A stretch of 12,134 nucleotides of DNA from Solirubrobacteraceae bacterium (lineage in GTDB: Bacteria; Actinomycetota; Thermoleophilia; Solirubrobacterales; Solirubrobacteraceae): positions 1 to 12,134 of the forward strand of contig JASLHP010000013.1 in NCBI GenBank assembly GCA_030149625.1, given 5' to 3'. Below the pieces are notes generated by a model. The model was not told where the DNA came from. It worked only from the letters and a program-made list of their open reading frames with translations, and made no database searches. This document shows positions 1-6,102 of the stretch, one piece after another. Every line of letters starts with the position of its first letter. The first letter of the stretch is position 1. The translations under genes were made by a program, and so were the position numbers.

Positions 1-690
1 GACCAGCTCGGCCCCCGCGCCGAGCACATCGGGCCCCAGATCCCGCCGCACCGCACGCCATGCGGCGAGGACACGGTCGAGGCCCTTCTTGGCCGGGTTG
101 GCCGCATACGTGATCGCGGCTATGTCCCGTCGCGGCTCGGGCGGTCCAGACGGCGCCACGGGCACTGGCAGCACCAGCGCGTGAGCGGCGCGACGTACCG
201 CGGCCGGCACCTCTGCGAGCGCCCCCTCGCTCCACGGCAGCAGCAGCGGCGCCTGCGCGAGCCGGCGGCGCTCGAGCGGACGCTGCCACAGGCCGTGGCG
301 ACCGGGCCGATTGCCGGCCGACGGCGCATCGAAGCGGATTGCTCCTGGGCGCGGCCACAGCAGCGCGGCGGTGGTGCTCGAGTAGATGATCGCGCGCGGC
401 GGCGAGGACATCCCCGCGAGGGCCCGGATCGCTGCCGCGCGCGCCGCGCGCGCCCACGCGAGGTCGGTCAGCATCAGCGTCCTCGTCGGCGGCGGCGGCG
501 TCGCCCGCGCGAGCGCCACCCGCGCGCCGGAGCGCATCAGCGAGGCGCGCAGCTCGTCGTCGGCCGTGCGCAGCCCCTGCGTGGAGCCGAGCGAGACGAT
601 CAGCACGTCCACTGCCTGCCCGCTGCCCGGCTCGGCTGAGTCCGCCTCAATCGAGCGCGCCGCAACCGGGCGCGCCTCGGGCGCCTCCAT
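1..690 (-). CDS. Glycosyltransferase, GT4-like, partial (C-terminus beyond left edge)
   Basis: The frame is open from an ATG at 690 to base 1, giving the first 230 residues of a protein that continues outside the window. After a disordered stretch of about 25 residues comes a Rossmann-type beta strand and loop (VDVLIVSLGS, residues 27-36). Around residues 193-206 lies ITYAANPAKKGLDR, which looks like the start of the C-terminal nucleotide-sugar-binding domain of GT-B enzymes (family 1/4: a strand, then 'KKGLD' before a helix). The donor-binding E-x7-E region lies outside the window. The ATG follows the preceding gene's TGA by one base, so the two are co-transcribed and probably coupled. It does not look like OtsA (GT20). 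The substrate is unknown; the link to otsB suggests sugar or envelope metabolism. The fold call is moderately sure, the specificity unknown. Confidence 0.7.
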   Translation of the reverse strand, partial: MEAPEARPVAARSIEADSAEPGSGQAVDVLIVSLGSTQGLRTADDELRASLMRSGARVALARATPPPPTRTLMLTDLAWARAARAAAIRALAGMSSPPRAIIYSSTTAALLWPRPGAIRFDAPSAGNRPGRHGLWQRPLERRRLAQAPLLLPWSEGALAEVPAAVRRAAHALVLPVPVAPSGPPEPRRDIAAITYAANPAKKGLDRVLAAWRAVRRDLGPDVLGAGAELV

Positions 691-691
691 C

Positions 692-1222
692 TCAGCTGAC
701 GGCGCCGTCGAAGCGCTGCGGGCGCGCCGCCTTGAAGCCCGGCGTACGCACGAGCTCCATCGGCCGCACGGGCGAAGTGCGGCGTACGTAGAAGCTGGCG
801 CCGTCGCGCTCCTCGATCGCCTCGACGGCCGCGTCCTGGCGCCGCCACGAGAGCGCCCAGATGATCGCGAAGCCGGCGGCGATGCCGGGCACCTGCGGGG
901 CCAGGAACGCGAGGCCGCCGGAGAGCAGCGTGAACAGCACGAGCGGCCACAGGCGATTGACGAGGATCGCGCTCGGATGGAGCTCGGGCAGCGAGCTGCT
1001 CGCCGTCGCGCTCGCCAGCAGCCGCGCGATCGGCGGGTTCGTCTGCGCGCGCCTGCCGAGCCGCATGCCGGTGGCGGCGGCGATCAGCCACCAGCCGACG
1101 GCGACCTCCGCCAGCTGCGTGTTCGCGCGGGCGCTGGCCGCGATCACGGTGACCGCCGCCAGCGCGGTCGCGGCGCCGGCGCTGAGCAGCACCGTGGTTC
1201 GGAGGAAGTCGACGAAGCGCAC
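692..1222 (-). CDS. Small multi-pass membrane protein, unknown function
   Basis: The protein has 176 aa if it starts at the GTG at 1222, four bases after the otsB stop. An upstream extension would only overlap otsB, so this start is preferred; no strong ribosome site is visible. Hydrophobic stretches at about residues 8-30, 36-52, 89-108 and 110-125 suggest four membrane segments in two hairpins, joined by a polar Arg/Thr/Pro loop. A soluble basic tail of about 50 residues follows (…ERDGASFYVRRTSPVRP…). I recognise no named family. It lies between otsB and a glycosyltransferase with gaps of 4 and 1 bases, so the three genes form one operon. It may anchor or assist the glycosyltransferase, but nothing in the sequence shows that. 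Confidence 0.75.
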   Translation of the reverse strand: MRFVDFLRTTVLLSAGAATALAAVTVIAASARANTQLAEVAVGWWLIAAATGMRLGRRAQTNPPIARLLASATASSSLPELHPSAILVNRLWPLVLFTLLSGGLAFLAPQVPGIAAGFAIIWALSWRRQDAAVEAIEERDGASFYVRRTSPVRPMELVRTPGFKAARPQRFDGAVS

Positions 1223-1226
1223 GGAG

Positions 1227-2048
1227 CTACAGCAGCGCCTCGAGCAGTTCGCGCACGCCGGCGGTGCCGTCAACCGTGAGGTCGGCCTCGAGCGCGAGCC
1301 CGGCGGGCGCTTCGTCGGAGGCGACCGCCACGCACAGCGCCGATGACAGCTGCCCCGACTCGACGAGCGCGCGCAGGCCACGGAAGGCGTCGAGGTCCGT
1401 CGTGTCATCGCCGACGTACACCGCGCCGCGCAGCTCGCGGCCGCGAAGCAGCGCCGCGATCCCGAGGCCCTTGTCGAGCATCACGGGCGGGCGTACCTCG
1501 AGCACCTTGCGCCCCCAGTGCACCACGAAGCCCTCATCCTCAGCGCGGCGTGCGATGTCGCGCACCGCCGCCTCGGCCGTCTGCTCATCCGGTGCGCCGC
1601 GCCAGTGAAACGCCGCGATCGCGTCCTTGTCCTCGCTGCGCACGCGCAGGCGCTCGACCTCGCTCGTGTAGACGCGCGCCGCGAACTCGCGCACGCGCGT
1701 AACCCACGCGGCCAGCTCGGGGTCGACCTCGGGCCGCGTCGCGCCGGGGCGCAACAGCTCGCCGCCGTGGTTGCCGACATACGCAATCGTCCCGATCGAG
1801 ACGATTTGACGAGCGGTGCTCGCGCGGCGGCCGCTGACGCAGCCGACGACGTGATAGCGGCGGGCGATCTCGATCAACAGCCCGCGCGTGGCCTCGGGTA
1901 CGTGCGCATCCGCCGCATGTCGCACGATCGGCGCCAGCGTGCCGTCGATGTCGAGCAGCACGGCTGCGCTGGTGGGTTCGGAGCGGATCGGCTCGAGCGC
2001 CTCCACTAGCGTCGCGGCTGGGGACACGAGGTCTAGTATGCCGCTCAC
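1227..2048 (-). CDS. otsB: Trehalose-6-phosphate phosphatase
   Basis: OtsB dephosphorylates trehalose 6-phosphate to trehalose in the cytoplasm, the second step of the OtsAB pathway. The 273-aa protein is of normal length and has the HAD phosphatase motifs in order: motif I LLDIDGTLAPI with nucleophile D33 and acid/base D35; motif II at CVSGR (S72); the family segments VGNHGGE (91-97) and FHWRG (147-151); motif III lysine K193 in MLDKG; and motif IV YVGDDTTDLDAF (D214, D215). The start used is GTG at 2048. An in-frame GTG at 2027 is an alternative: it still precedes motif I and has CATACT (2035-2040, minus strand) seven bases upstream, compatible with a leaderless transcript. The divergent TauE gene begins only 20 bases away. 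No otsA is in view. Confidence 0.93.
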   Translation of the reverse strand: MSGILDLVSPAATLVEALEPIRSEPTSAAVLLDIDGTLAPIVRHAADAHVPEATRGLLIEIARRYHVVGCVSGRRASTARQIVSIGTIAYVGNHGGELLRPGATRPEVDPELAAWVTRVREFAARVYTSEVERLRVRSEDKDAIAAFHWRGAPDEQTAEAAVRDIARRAEDEGFVVHWGRKVLEVRPPVMLDKGLGIAALLRGRELRGAVYVGDDTTDLDAFRGLRALVESGQLSSALCVAVASDEAPAGLALEADLTVDGTAGVRELLEALL

Positions 2049-2068
2049 GATGGCCAGCCCGTCCGCTC

Positions 2069-2449
2069 GTGCAAGTGGCCGCTGAGCCCTCGCGGAGCCG
2101 TTCAGCGCGGCTGATGGCGATCGGCACGCTCGCGGGAGTCTTCAGCGGCCTGTTCGGTGTCGGCGGCGGCAGCGTGATCGTGCCGCTGCTGATGCTGTGG
2201 CTCGGCTACGACGAGCGCGCCGCCACGGCGACGTCGCTCGCGGCGATCGTGTTCATCGCCGGCTTCGCCGCCGCGGTCCAGGGGCTGTACGGCAACGTGC
2301 ACCTGCTCGACGCGCTGCTCGTCGGCGTGCCGGCGATTCTCGGCGTGCTGATCGGCACCTGGCTGCAGCAGCGACTGCAGGCACGCTCGATCGCGCTGCT
2401 GTTCGCGGCGGTGCTCGTCGCGAGCGCCGTCGAGCTGGTGGCGAGGTGA
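2069..2449 (+). CDS. Half-length TauE/SafE (TSUP) membrane protein, first of a tandem pair
   Basis: TauE/SafE proteins export sulfite, sulfoacetate or related anions; they are usually about 250 aa made of two homologous halves of about four helices. This protein has 126 aa and carries one half: the glycine-rich re-entrant motif GLFGVGGGSVIVPLL (residues 27-41), ATATSLAAI (52-60), then GLYGNVHLLDALLVG (72-86) and further helices to 124. GTG 2069 gives a basic N-terminal leader; ATG 2114 (residue 16) is an equally good start and would leave more room for a promoter. Its TGA overlaps the GTG of the next gene (2446-2449), so translation is probably coupled. The substrate cannot be read from the sequence. 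It may work as a heterodimer with the next protein, or the pair may be one gene split by a frameshift. Confidence 0.82.
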   Translation: MQVAAEPSRSRSARLMAIGTLAGVFSGLFGVGGGSVIVPLLMLWLGYDERAATATSLAAIVFIAGFAAAVQGLYGNVHLLDALLVGVPAILGVLIGTWLQQRLQARSIALLFAAVLVASAVELVAR

Positions 2450-2826
2450 TCGGCGCCGTCGCGATCGGACTCGCCGCCGGCATCGTCGCCGGGCTCTTGG
2501 GCGTGGGCGGCGGCGTGCTGTTCGTGCCCGGCTTGGTGCTGTTCATGGGACTCGACCAGCACCAGGCCGAGGCGACGTCGCTGCTCGCGATCGTGCCGGT
2601 CGCGGTCGTCGGCACCTACCGACAGGATCGCTACGGAAACGTGCGACGCGCCGATGCGCTGCTTCTGGGCCTGCTGTCGGTCGCGGGCGCCGCCGCGGGC
2701 GTGGCGCTCGCGAATGCCCTTTCCGGCGCGTTTCTGCGTGACGCGTTCGCCGCCCTCACGCTGGTCGTAGCAGCGCAGCTCGTACGTCGGGCCGTAGCCG
2801 CCGGAGACGATGCGAAAAAGGCGTAG
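2446..2826 (+). CDS. Half-length TauE/SafE (TSUP) membrane protein, second of a tandem pair
   Basis: This protein has 126 aa from a GTG at 2446 that overlaps the previous stop as GTGA. The same landmarks recur at matching spacing: GLLGVGGGVLFVPGL (residues 17-31), AEATSLLAI (41-49) and DRYGNVRRADALLLG (61-75), with further hydrophobic segments to about 112. A short charged C-terminus (GDDAKKA) probably faces the cytoplasm. The two proteins align with each other along their length, which is the internal duplication of the TauE/SafE family spread over two genes. Together they total 252 residues, about one canonical transporter. The transported anion is unknown. The tatA start follows ten bases after the stop, so tatA may share this transcript. 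Confidence 0.82.
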   Translation: MIGAVAIGLAAGIVAGLLGVGGGVLFVPGLVLFMGLDQHQAEATSLLAIVPVAVVGTYRQDRYGNVRRADALLLGLLSVAGAAAGVALANALSGAFLRDAFAALTLVVAAQLVRRAVAAGDDAKKA

Positions 2827-2836
2827 ACTGGAGCTC

Positions 2837-3154
2837 ATGGGACTCGACAACCCACTCCACATCGCCTTTCTGCTGATCGTGCTGTTGCTCGTGTTCGGCG
2901 CCAAGCGACTGCCGGAAATCGGTCGCTCGGTCGGCGCCGGCATGCGCGAGTTCAAGGACTCGATCAGCAGCCAGGCCACACCGACAATCAGCCAAGGCTT
3001 GCAGCAGCCGCAGCAGGCACCGCCGCAGCCGGTCGCCGCGCAGGCGCCGATCGCGCAGCCGGCGCCGGTCGCCCCGCAAGCGCCTGTCGCACAGCCTTCG
3101 CCGATCGCCGCACCGCCCGCGCCGGCTCCCGCCGAGCAGGCACCGCAGGCGTAA
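2837..3154 (+). CDS. tatA: Sec-independent protein translocase subunit TatA
   Basis: TatA forms the membrane-weakening or pore component of the twin-arginine export system. The 105-aa protein begins with a short periplasmic N-terminus, then one membrane helix (residues 7-20), the FG hinge (F20-G21) and an amphipathic helix KRLPEIGRSVGAGMREFKDS (23-42), the signature of the TatA/E group. An ATG at 2810 is in frame but would overlap the upstream gene and add MRKRRRLEL. ATG 2837 is preferred because it gives the family N-terminus and has TGGAG at 2829-2833. The C-terminal 60 residues are Pro/Ala/Gln-rich and repetitive. No tatC or tatB is in the window, so partners must be encoded elsewhere. TatB is a less likely reading because of the short hinge and the FG motif. 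Confidence 0.93.
   Translation: MGLDNPLHIAFLLIVLLLVFGAKRLPEIGRSVGAGMREFKDSISSQATPTISQGLQQPQQAPPQPVAAQAPIAQPAPVAPQAPVAQPSPIAAPPAPAPAEQAPQA
3035..3142 (+). repeat. Three 12-residue Pro/Ala/Gln repeats in the TatA tail
   Basis: Residues 67-78 (AAQAPIAQPAPV), 79-90 (APQAPVAQPSPI) and 91-102 (AAPPAPAPAEQA) form a 36-base-period coding repeat. The first two copies are close and the third is degenerate. It is a low-complexity, probably extended cytoplasmic tail. Confidence 0.6.
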
Positions 3155-3175
3155 CGCACCGGCTTCACCGGTGCG
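3155..3175. terminator. GC-rich hairpin between convergent genes
   Basis: A perfect 8-bp stem (CGCACCGG at 3155-3162, CCGGTGCG at 3168-3175) with a 5-base loop begins immediately after the tatA stop and lies just beyond the 3' end of the convergent secreted-protein gene. No T-tract follows on either strand, so it would be a U-less terminator or an mRNA-stabilising hairpin serving both genes. Confidence 0.55.
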
Positions 3176-3196
3176 GGACCGCGGCTTCACCGGTGC
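3160..3196. repeat. 15-base direct repeat at the tatA/secreted-gene junction
   Basis: CGGCTTCACCGGTGC occurs at 3160-3174 and again, apart from its first base, at 3183-3196 (14 identical bases, 22-base period). The first copy is most of the intergenic hairpin; the second covers the last codons (HR-stop) of the minus-strand gene. This looks like a small tandem duplication at the junction. Confidence 0.6.
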
Positions 3197-4164
3197 AGGA
3201 TCGGCCCGCTTTCGACGGCTTCGAACTCCGCTCCTGGAACCTGCTTGATCTGTTCGAGGTCTTCGTCGTTCCAGTGGGGATCGGGCGCGCCGGTGATGTA
3301 CCACGGTGAGCCGTTGTCGGCGACGATCAGCCCGTAGCGCTTGAGCGCTTCGAGGACTGTCAGCGACTCGCCGTGGAAGCCGGCGAGGCTGTAGCTGGCC
3401 TTCAGCCGCAGCCGTAGCCCCATCGGCGGCAGGTCCGGGTCCGAGCTGGCGGAGGCGAAGTGCGTCGCCGGATGGATGTAGCCGTCCTGCGTCTCGGGCA
3501 CGGTGACGCGCAGCGCGTGGTCGATCTGCCCGGAGGCCACCTCGGGGTAGCGCACGAGCAGCGGGAAGATCGGCAGCCCGGCGGCGTCCGCGGAAGTCCA
3601 GCCTTCGGGGCGCAGCGCGTCGCTGCGCAGGTTGAAGACCGCGCCCGAGGCCGCGGTCCATCCGGCGCCCTTGCGGTGCGCTTTGTAGAGCTCGTACAGC
3701 GTGCAGCTCCCTTCCTGCACGACGAGCACGTGTTTGTCACCGTGCCCGTTCTTGCCGCCGCCCTCGATCGGCGCATCCGGCGGAACGGGATATGGGCCGG
3801 GGTCGGATTCGGACTTGTATGGGGTGAACTCGACCGGCACCTTTGGCTGTTCGCGCCCGACGACCGTGTAGGGGATGCCGTAGCTGGGGTTCGTGCCGAA
3901 GTCGGGGTGCAGATGTGCGCTCAGGCCAATGCTCGCGACGTACTCGGCCGATTTCGGGTTGACGGGCGCGTCGGCGATCTCCTGATTGAGCGGGTCTTCC
4001 GCCGGCAGGATCGGGCAGCCGTATTCGAGCGCGGCGCCGGCGCGGTGCACGTGCGGGGCCGTGGCGGGCCTCGCGTCAGCCACGCTCGAGAGCGTCCCAC
4101 ACAGCATCAGCATCGCCACGCCGGCCGCTCGTCGGTTCATGGCCGACGTCAGTCGTCGCTTCAT
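3187..4164 (-). CDS. Secreted protein of uncharacterised family
   Basis: The 325-aa protein has an N-terminal signal peptide: basic MKRRLTSAMNRR, a hydrophobic core around 13-27, and probable cleavage after VADA or ARPA. C50 and C154 are the only cysteines of the mature part and could pair. It contains well-ordered motifs: LHPDFGTNPSYGIPY (85-99), SDPGPYPVPPDAPIEGG (120-136), GDKHVLVV then LYELY (142-160), FNLRSDALRPEGWTSADAAG (177-196), IDHALRVTVPET (214-225), YIHPATHFAS (229-238), MGLRLRLKAS (248-257), and LIVADNGSPWYITGAPDPHW (279-298). From memory this resembles a family of bacterial secreted proteins of unknown function; no catalytic role is assigned. ATG 4164 is chosen; TTG 4170 and ATG 4140 are in frame, and ATG 4140 would also give a complete signal peptide. 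The gene starts about ten bases after the PIN toxin stop. Confidence 0.85.
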   Translation of the reverse strand: MKRRLTSAMNRRAAGVAMLMLCGTLSSVADARPATAPHVHRAGAALEYGCPILPAEDPLNQEIADAPVNPKSAEYVASIGLSAHLHPDFGTNPSYGIPYTVVGREQPKVPVEFTPYKSESDPGPYPVPPDAPIEGGGKNGHGDKHVLVVQEGSCTLYELYKAHRKGAGWTAASGAVFNLRSDALRPEGWTSADAAGLPIFPLLVRYPEVASGQIDHALRVTVPETQDGYIHPATHFASASSDPDLPPMGLRLRLKASYSLAGFHGESLTVLEALKRYGLIVADNGSPWYITGAPDPHWNDEDLEQIKQVPGAEFEAVESGPILHR

Positions 4165-4171
4165 GGCCAAC

Positions 4172-4177
4172 GTATTA
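4172..4177 (-). promoter_or_regulatory. Possible -10 hexamer for a leaderless secreted-protein transcript
   Basis: On the minus strand TAATAC (4177 to 4172) ends seven bases before ATG 4164, and no Shine-Dalgarno sequence precedes that ATG. This is the spacing expected of an actinobacterial leaderless gene. No convincing -35 is visible, so the call is weak. Confidence 0.25.
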
Positions 4178-4591
4178 CCGCTTTGCGCATGCGATCTCCG
4201 ATCGCATGGACGGGTTTGCGAGTCTCAGTCCATGCACGCCGGCGGCCTCCAAGAGACGGGGATCGTAGGCGAGCAGCTCGTCCGCGTCGACGCGCAACGC
4301 ACTCGCGAGATGGATCGCGTCGAGCGTGCGTACGGTGCCGGAGGTGAGCTTGCGTGCTGCCCGCAGTAGCTGAGAGCTCACCGCCACCAATAGGCATGAC
4401 GAGATCAACCGGTTCGCTTCCTCGGCCACTTCAGGGCTCGGATTTGCCGGCTTGCAAGCTCGCGCAACCTCTACACTCGCAAGCTGGCTGGTAGCCAGAA
4501 CATGTGGACTGGCGGCCAGGTGCAGTTCGAGCGCGTGGGTCTCGGGCTCCTCAACGATCAGCTTGACCAGCGCCGAGGAATCGGCGTAGAT
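4175..4591 (-). CDS. VapC-type PIN-domain toxin, no canonical start codon
   Basis: PIN toxins are Mg-dependent ribonucleases held in check by a cognate antitoxin. The frame encodes 138 residues, normal VapC length, with the acidic residues in place: D4 (IYADSSALVKL), E41 (SVEVARA), D91 (RTLDAIHLASA) and D110 (LAYDPRL). The coordinate begins at the ATC where family members usually have Met-Ile/Leu-Tyr. No ATG, GTG or TTG exists between the in-frame TAG at 4619-4621 and GTG 4429, and GTG 4429 would lose D4 and E41. The antitoxin stop TGA (4602-4604) lies in the other frame just upstream, so a rare ATC start, a +1 frameshift fusion with the antitoxin, or start-codon loss are all possible. Codon use is slightly less GC-biased than in neighbouring genes. 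Confidence 0.7.
   Translation of the reverse strand: MYADSSALVKLIVEEPETHALELHLAASPHVLATSQLASVEVARACKPANPSPEVAEEANRLISSCLLVAVSSQLLRAARKLTSGTVRTLDAIHLASALRVDADELLAYDPRLLEAAGVHGLRLANPSMRSEIACAKR
4188..4208. other. Perfect inverted repeat at the 3' end of the toxin gene
   Basis: CATGCGAT (4188-4195) and ATCGCATG (4201-4208) are perfect 8-bp inverted arms around a 5-base spacer (CTCCG). It overlaps the last codons of the PIN gene and lies just upstream of the secreted-protein start. It could be an operator or a processing hairpin. Confidence 0.45.
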
Positions 4592-4601
4592 GAGCCGCCG
4601 A

Positions 4602-4868
4602 TCAGCGCTCGGCGCGATCTACCGCCAACGCCTCGCTCGCGGTCATCCGGCCCACGGAAGGATGAAGCCGGATCGGCTTGTCGAGGGGCTGCCCGGGGGT
4701 GATGTCGCTCGCGTCGTGCAACTGGTCGATGCGATCGAGCCGAGCGGGCGTAAGCAGAGCGACGCGCTCGCGATGGTGGGTGATCTCGATCGTCTCGCTT
4801 GCCCGCCCACGCCGGATCGTCGCAGTCAGATTGTCGCGCAGCTCACGTATGCCGATCTGGGCAGCCAT
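4602..4868 (-). CDS. Phd/YefM-family type II antitoxin
   Basis: The 88-aa protein starts with ATG 4868. Its N-terminus has the Phd/YefM DNA-binding pattern: IGIRELRDNLTATIRR (residues 5-20), then SETIEITHHRERVALLTP (24-41), in which a beta hairpin precedes an 'R-x-VALLTP' turn. The C-terminal half (DITPGQPLDKPIRLHPSVGRMTASEALAVDRAER) is the disordered toxin-neutralising tail and includes an 'MTASEALAVDR' segment common in antitoxins paired with VapC. The gene directly precedes the PIN frame, as in most antitoxin-toxin operons, and such antitoxins usually repress their own operon. No clear operator was found in the 67 bases upstream. Confidence 0.85.
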   Translation of the reverse strand: MAAQIGIRELRDNLTATIRRGRASETIEITHHRERVALLTPARLDRIDQLHDASDITPGQPLDKPIRLHPSVGRMTASEALAVDRAER

Positions 4869-4935
4869 TTGTGCTCACACGCTACCGACCAGGAGTCGCG
4901 CCCAACAGTGGAAGTGTGCGTCCGGACCGAGCCGG

Positions 4936-5403
4936 TCAGCCCGCTGGCTGCTCGCTCGGCAGCACGGACGGCCGGGCCTCCGCGAGCAGCGGCGCGCCGC
5001 AGTGCCAGCAGTAGGCGGCGCCGCGGCTGTGCACGGCGCCACACGCGCGGCACTGTCCGTGCACGCCGGCCTCGGCGGTTGCGAGCAGCCGCTGGACCTC
5101 GCCGAGCTGTGCGTCGGCCTCCTGCAGCTCGGATGCTTTGCGCGCGAGCACGTCGAGGCGGTAGTGGTCGCGGATCGCCATCTCGTAGGCGAGGCCGCCG
5201 AGGTCCCACGTGAGCGCGGCGACGCGCTCGGCGAGCTCGAGCCGGCGGCGACGCAGCTCGGCCATCGAGCCGCTCGGCGTCGGCAGCCCGCCGGCCGGCA
5301 GCACGATTCCGCGTGCCGCGCCGGAGTCCTCGTGCTCAGCGCTCGGCGCCTCGGGCCCGGCTGACGCGGACGGCGTGCTGCCGTTTGCGCCGGGCGCGCT
5401 CAT
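4936..5403 (-). CDS. Coiled-coil protein with C-terminal zinc ribbon
   Basis: The 155-aa protein starts with ATG 5403, which overlaps the previous gene's stop as ATGA, so translation is coupled. Residues 1-45 are low-complexity Ser/Pro/Gly/Ala. Residues 48-112 are a helical, heptad-like region (MAELRRRRLELAERVAALTW…, then LARKASELQEADAQLGEVQR) likely to form a coiled coil. A zinc ribbon follows, with C118-x2-C121-x10-C132-x2-C135, then a short disordered tail. There is no membrane segment. It is the last gene of the pst cluster. The four cysteines should bind one zinc ion; the function is unknown. It could be an oligomeric partner of the preceding zinc-ribbon protein, which has the same cysteine spacing. 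Confidence 0.8.
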   Translation of the reverse strand: MSAPGANGSTPSASAGPEAPSAEHEDSGAARGIVLPAGGLPTPSGSMAELRRRRLELAERVAALTWDLGGLAYEMAIRDHYRLDVLARKASELQEADAQLGEVQRLLATAEAGVHGQCRACGAVHSRGAAYCWHCGAPLLAEARPSVLPSEQPAG

Positions 5404-6047
5404 TTGACTTCGATCGGCGCGGTGCTGAGTTTGCTGAGTTCCTTCTCGTGCGCCTTGCCGTGCGATTTTTCGAGTTTGCTCAGCGATGAGGAGCTGACCT
5501 TCTTGGCTTCGGGCGCCTTGGCGGGTTTCTTTTCTTCTTCCTTTTCTTCCGCCCTGGCTTCGGCCTGTTCCTGTTCTTCTTCGCTCTTGGCGGACGAGCT
5601 CGATTTGCTCGTGCCGCTCGCGGGCGTGCTGCTCGTCGGCGTCGTCGTGCTGGCGCCGCTCGCGAGGCCGCCGAGGCCTTCGACTTTGATCACCTGCGCG
5701 GTGCTGGCCGGCGCCTTGCTCTGCGTGACCCAGTGGCCGACGAGCAGGCCGGCGATCAGCGCGAGCAGCAGCACCGACAGCACGCCGAACAGCGGCGCGT
5801 AGCGGCGCAGCCACGCGGGGCCGGAGGCGGGTTCGGCGTAGGGGGCGAAAGCGACCGGCACGGCGCTCGTCGTCGCGCCCGCGCCGAGCTGCGGCTGGCG
5901 CTCTGACTCGAGCACGTCGAGGAACGCGAGCCGCACCGGCGAGACGGGCTGTCCGCAGGAGAGGCAGTAGCGCTGGTCGGCGACGAGCGGCGCCGAGCAG
6001 TTCGCGCAGGTCTCGTTCTCGGACGGCACCGGCGCAAGGCTCGTCAT
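5400..6047 (-). CDS. Membrane-anchored protein with N-terminal zinc ribbon
   Basis: The 215-aa protein starts with ATG 6047. An N-terminal zinc ribbon (C14-x2-C17-x10-C28-x2-C31) is followed by a Pro/Ala linker, one membrane helix at 84-107 (PLFGVLSVLLLALIAGLL) preceded by W-L-R-R, and a 108-residue tail. The tail is Ser/Thr-rich (STTTPTSSTPASGTSKSSSS), then strongly charged Glu/Lys (SEEEQEQAEARAEEKEEEKK), then Ser/Lys-rich. The basic residues before the helix predict an N-in topology, with the ribbon in the cytoplasm and the charged tail outside. An in-frame TTG at 6110, with GGAG upstream, would overlap pstB by eight bases and add 21 residues. The gene follows pstB in the pst operon where phoU often sits. 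It is not recognisable as PhoU; function unknown. Confidence 0.8.
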   Translation of the reverse strand: MTSLAPVPSENETCANCSAPLVADQRYCLSCGQPVSPVRLAFLDVLESERQPQLGAGATTSAVPVAFAPYAEPASGPAWLRRYAPLFGVLSVLLLALIAGLLVGHWVTQSKAPASTAQVIKVEGLGGLASGASTTTPTSSTPASGTSKSSSSAKSEEEQEQAEARAEEKEEEKKPAKAPEAKKVSSSSLSKLEKSHGKAHEKELSKLSTAPIEVK

Positions 6048-6102
6048 GACCGCGCGCCGACCCGAGCGCTTCGCGGCGCCCGCGACCGGCTCACCGGGGT
6101 GC

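Noticed and set aside
386..1279. Long plus-strand frame of 297 codons
   Set aside because: Arg/Ala-rich composition without motifs; it is the antisense shadow of the glycosyltransferase, membrane-protein and otsB genes, whose minus-strand frames have family motifs.
2206..3168. Minus-strand 320-codon frame with Gly/Ala/Cys repeats
   Set aside because: It is antisense to the TauE pair and tatA. Its repetitive Cys/Gly N-terminus is the reverse reading of the Pro/Ala/Gln tail of TatA, not a metal-binding protein.
4170..4429. PIN gene as an 84-aa protein from GTG 4429
   Set aside because: It would omit two of the four acidic residues and the first beta strand, although the upstream frame has a perfect PIN N-terminus.
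5521..5600. Low-complexity TTC/TTCC-rich run as a structural repeat or mobile-element scar
   Set aside because: It encodes the Glu/Lys-rich charged segment of the zinc-ribbon membrane protein in frame, so coding bias explains it.
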